Source of the DNA: Cognataquiflexum rubidum
GTDB lineage: Bacteria; Bacteroidota; Bacteroidia; Cytophagales; Cyclobacteriaceae
Assembly: GCF_022538115.1 (NCBI RefSeq)
Contig: NZ_JAKZAL010000022.1
Coordinates: 21,018 to 85,017 of the forward strand
Length of the DNA stretch: 64,000 nt
Reading direction: 5' to 3'
The first letter of the stretch is position 1; the number at the start of each line of letters is the position of its first letter. Position numbers and translations under genes: made by a program. Under the pieces are notes generated by a model. It saw nothing but the letters and a program-made list of their open reading frames with translations. It had not been told where the DNA came from and did not search any database. Of this stretch, positions 63,716-64,000 are shown in pieces.

Positions 63716-64000
63716 TCTCCCGCGGATCTTCGCTGAAGGGATTGAAAGATCAGTTGTTTCTCGGGACATTTTATCGTAATCATCTGCGTCAATCTGCGTG
63801 GTCTGCGGGACCAAATCAGGAATTTTTGAATACTTTTCTCCCGCAGATTTCGCGGATCTTCGCAGAAGGGATTGACAGGTCAGTTGTTTTTTCGGGACAC
63901 TTTATCGTAATCATCTGCGTCAGTCTGCGTGGTCTGCGGGACCAAATCAGGAATTTTTGAATACTTTTCTCCCGCAGATTTCGCGGATCTTCGCAGAAGG
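63716..64000. repeat. Tandem repeat, ~131-bp period, cut by the window edge
   Basis: At least two units: CCGCAGATTT at 63841 recurs at 63972 and CATCTGCGTC at 63781 recurs at 63912, both 131 bases apart. The first unit is shorter (63716 onwards, lacking about nine bases of the CAGATTTCG block). Units contain short self-similar words such as TCTGCGTGGTCTGCGGGACC and GCGGATCTTCGC. The array continues past the end of the window. No gene. Confidence 0.85.

Noticed and set aside
63716..64000. CRISPR array
   Set aside because: The 131-bp period has no short repeat/unique spacer alternation; whole units are repeated, and no cas gene is present.

Overview
The window looks like chromosome from a Bacteroidota member, most likely Cytophagales and close to Cyclobacteriaceae. 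The pointers are a SprE-type gliding/type IX secretion lipoprotein, an ATP synthase operon that stops at atpG without atpD/atpC, TAnnTTTG-type -7 promoter boxes, many signal-peptide and lipobox proteins, a TonB-receptor-like outer-membrane protein with a carboxypeptidase-D-like front domain, and a Wzi-family outer-membrane protein. No rRNA, tRNA or CRISPR array was recognised.

0-15.6 kb is mostly metabolic: the end of an M28 peptidase, a ClC chloride protein, an AT-rich gap with two perfect DnaA boxes (possible oriC), kmo-kynU (kynurenine pathway) divergent from ridA, fumC, an exported amidase followed by a sarcosine/N-methyltryptophan-oxidase-like flavoenzyme, and GTP-dependent PEP carboxykinase. 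15.6-16.5 kb is a patchwork of intergenic repeats. 16.7-27.9 kb is accessory: an esterase, a 20-Cys copper-storage-like protein, an aldehyde dehydrogenase, several Rossmann oxidoreductases (two now only N-terminal stubs), a methionine-rich lipoprotein, small envelope proteins and an exported EEP-family phosphodiesterase.

28.0-30.5 kb holds intact uvrC plus a second, detached copy of its 3' end. Between them lies an mntA-type antitoxin gene whose hepT partner is cut off after 8 codons. 30.8-45.7 kb is core: PBP1A, SprE, an M23 peptidase with a bactofilin, the ATP synthase operon atpZ-(atpI-like)-atpB-E-F-H-A-G with hairpins after the two high-copy subunits atpE and atpA, a saccharopine-dehydrogenase-like enzyme and deoC.

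Two composite repeat loci (45.7-46.1 and 54.3-54.7 kb) carry the same two small elements with related ends. One element is inverted between the loci, and the long hairpin in the other has a flipped loop. Between them sit a Na/Pi cotransporter divergent from a PiT-like transporter, tadA, sodA, the outer-membrane receptor-like protein and a serine hydrolase. 54.7-57.1 kb holds wzi and a lipoprotein. 57.9-61.2 kb is an AT-rich light-sensing cassette: single-domain response regulator, heme oxygenase and bacteriophytochrome kinase. The window ends with a BioF-like enzyme, a class A beta-lactamase-like lipoprotein and a 131-bp tandem repeat cut by the edge.
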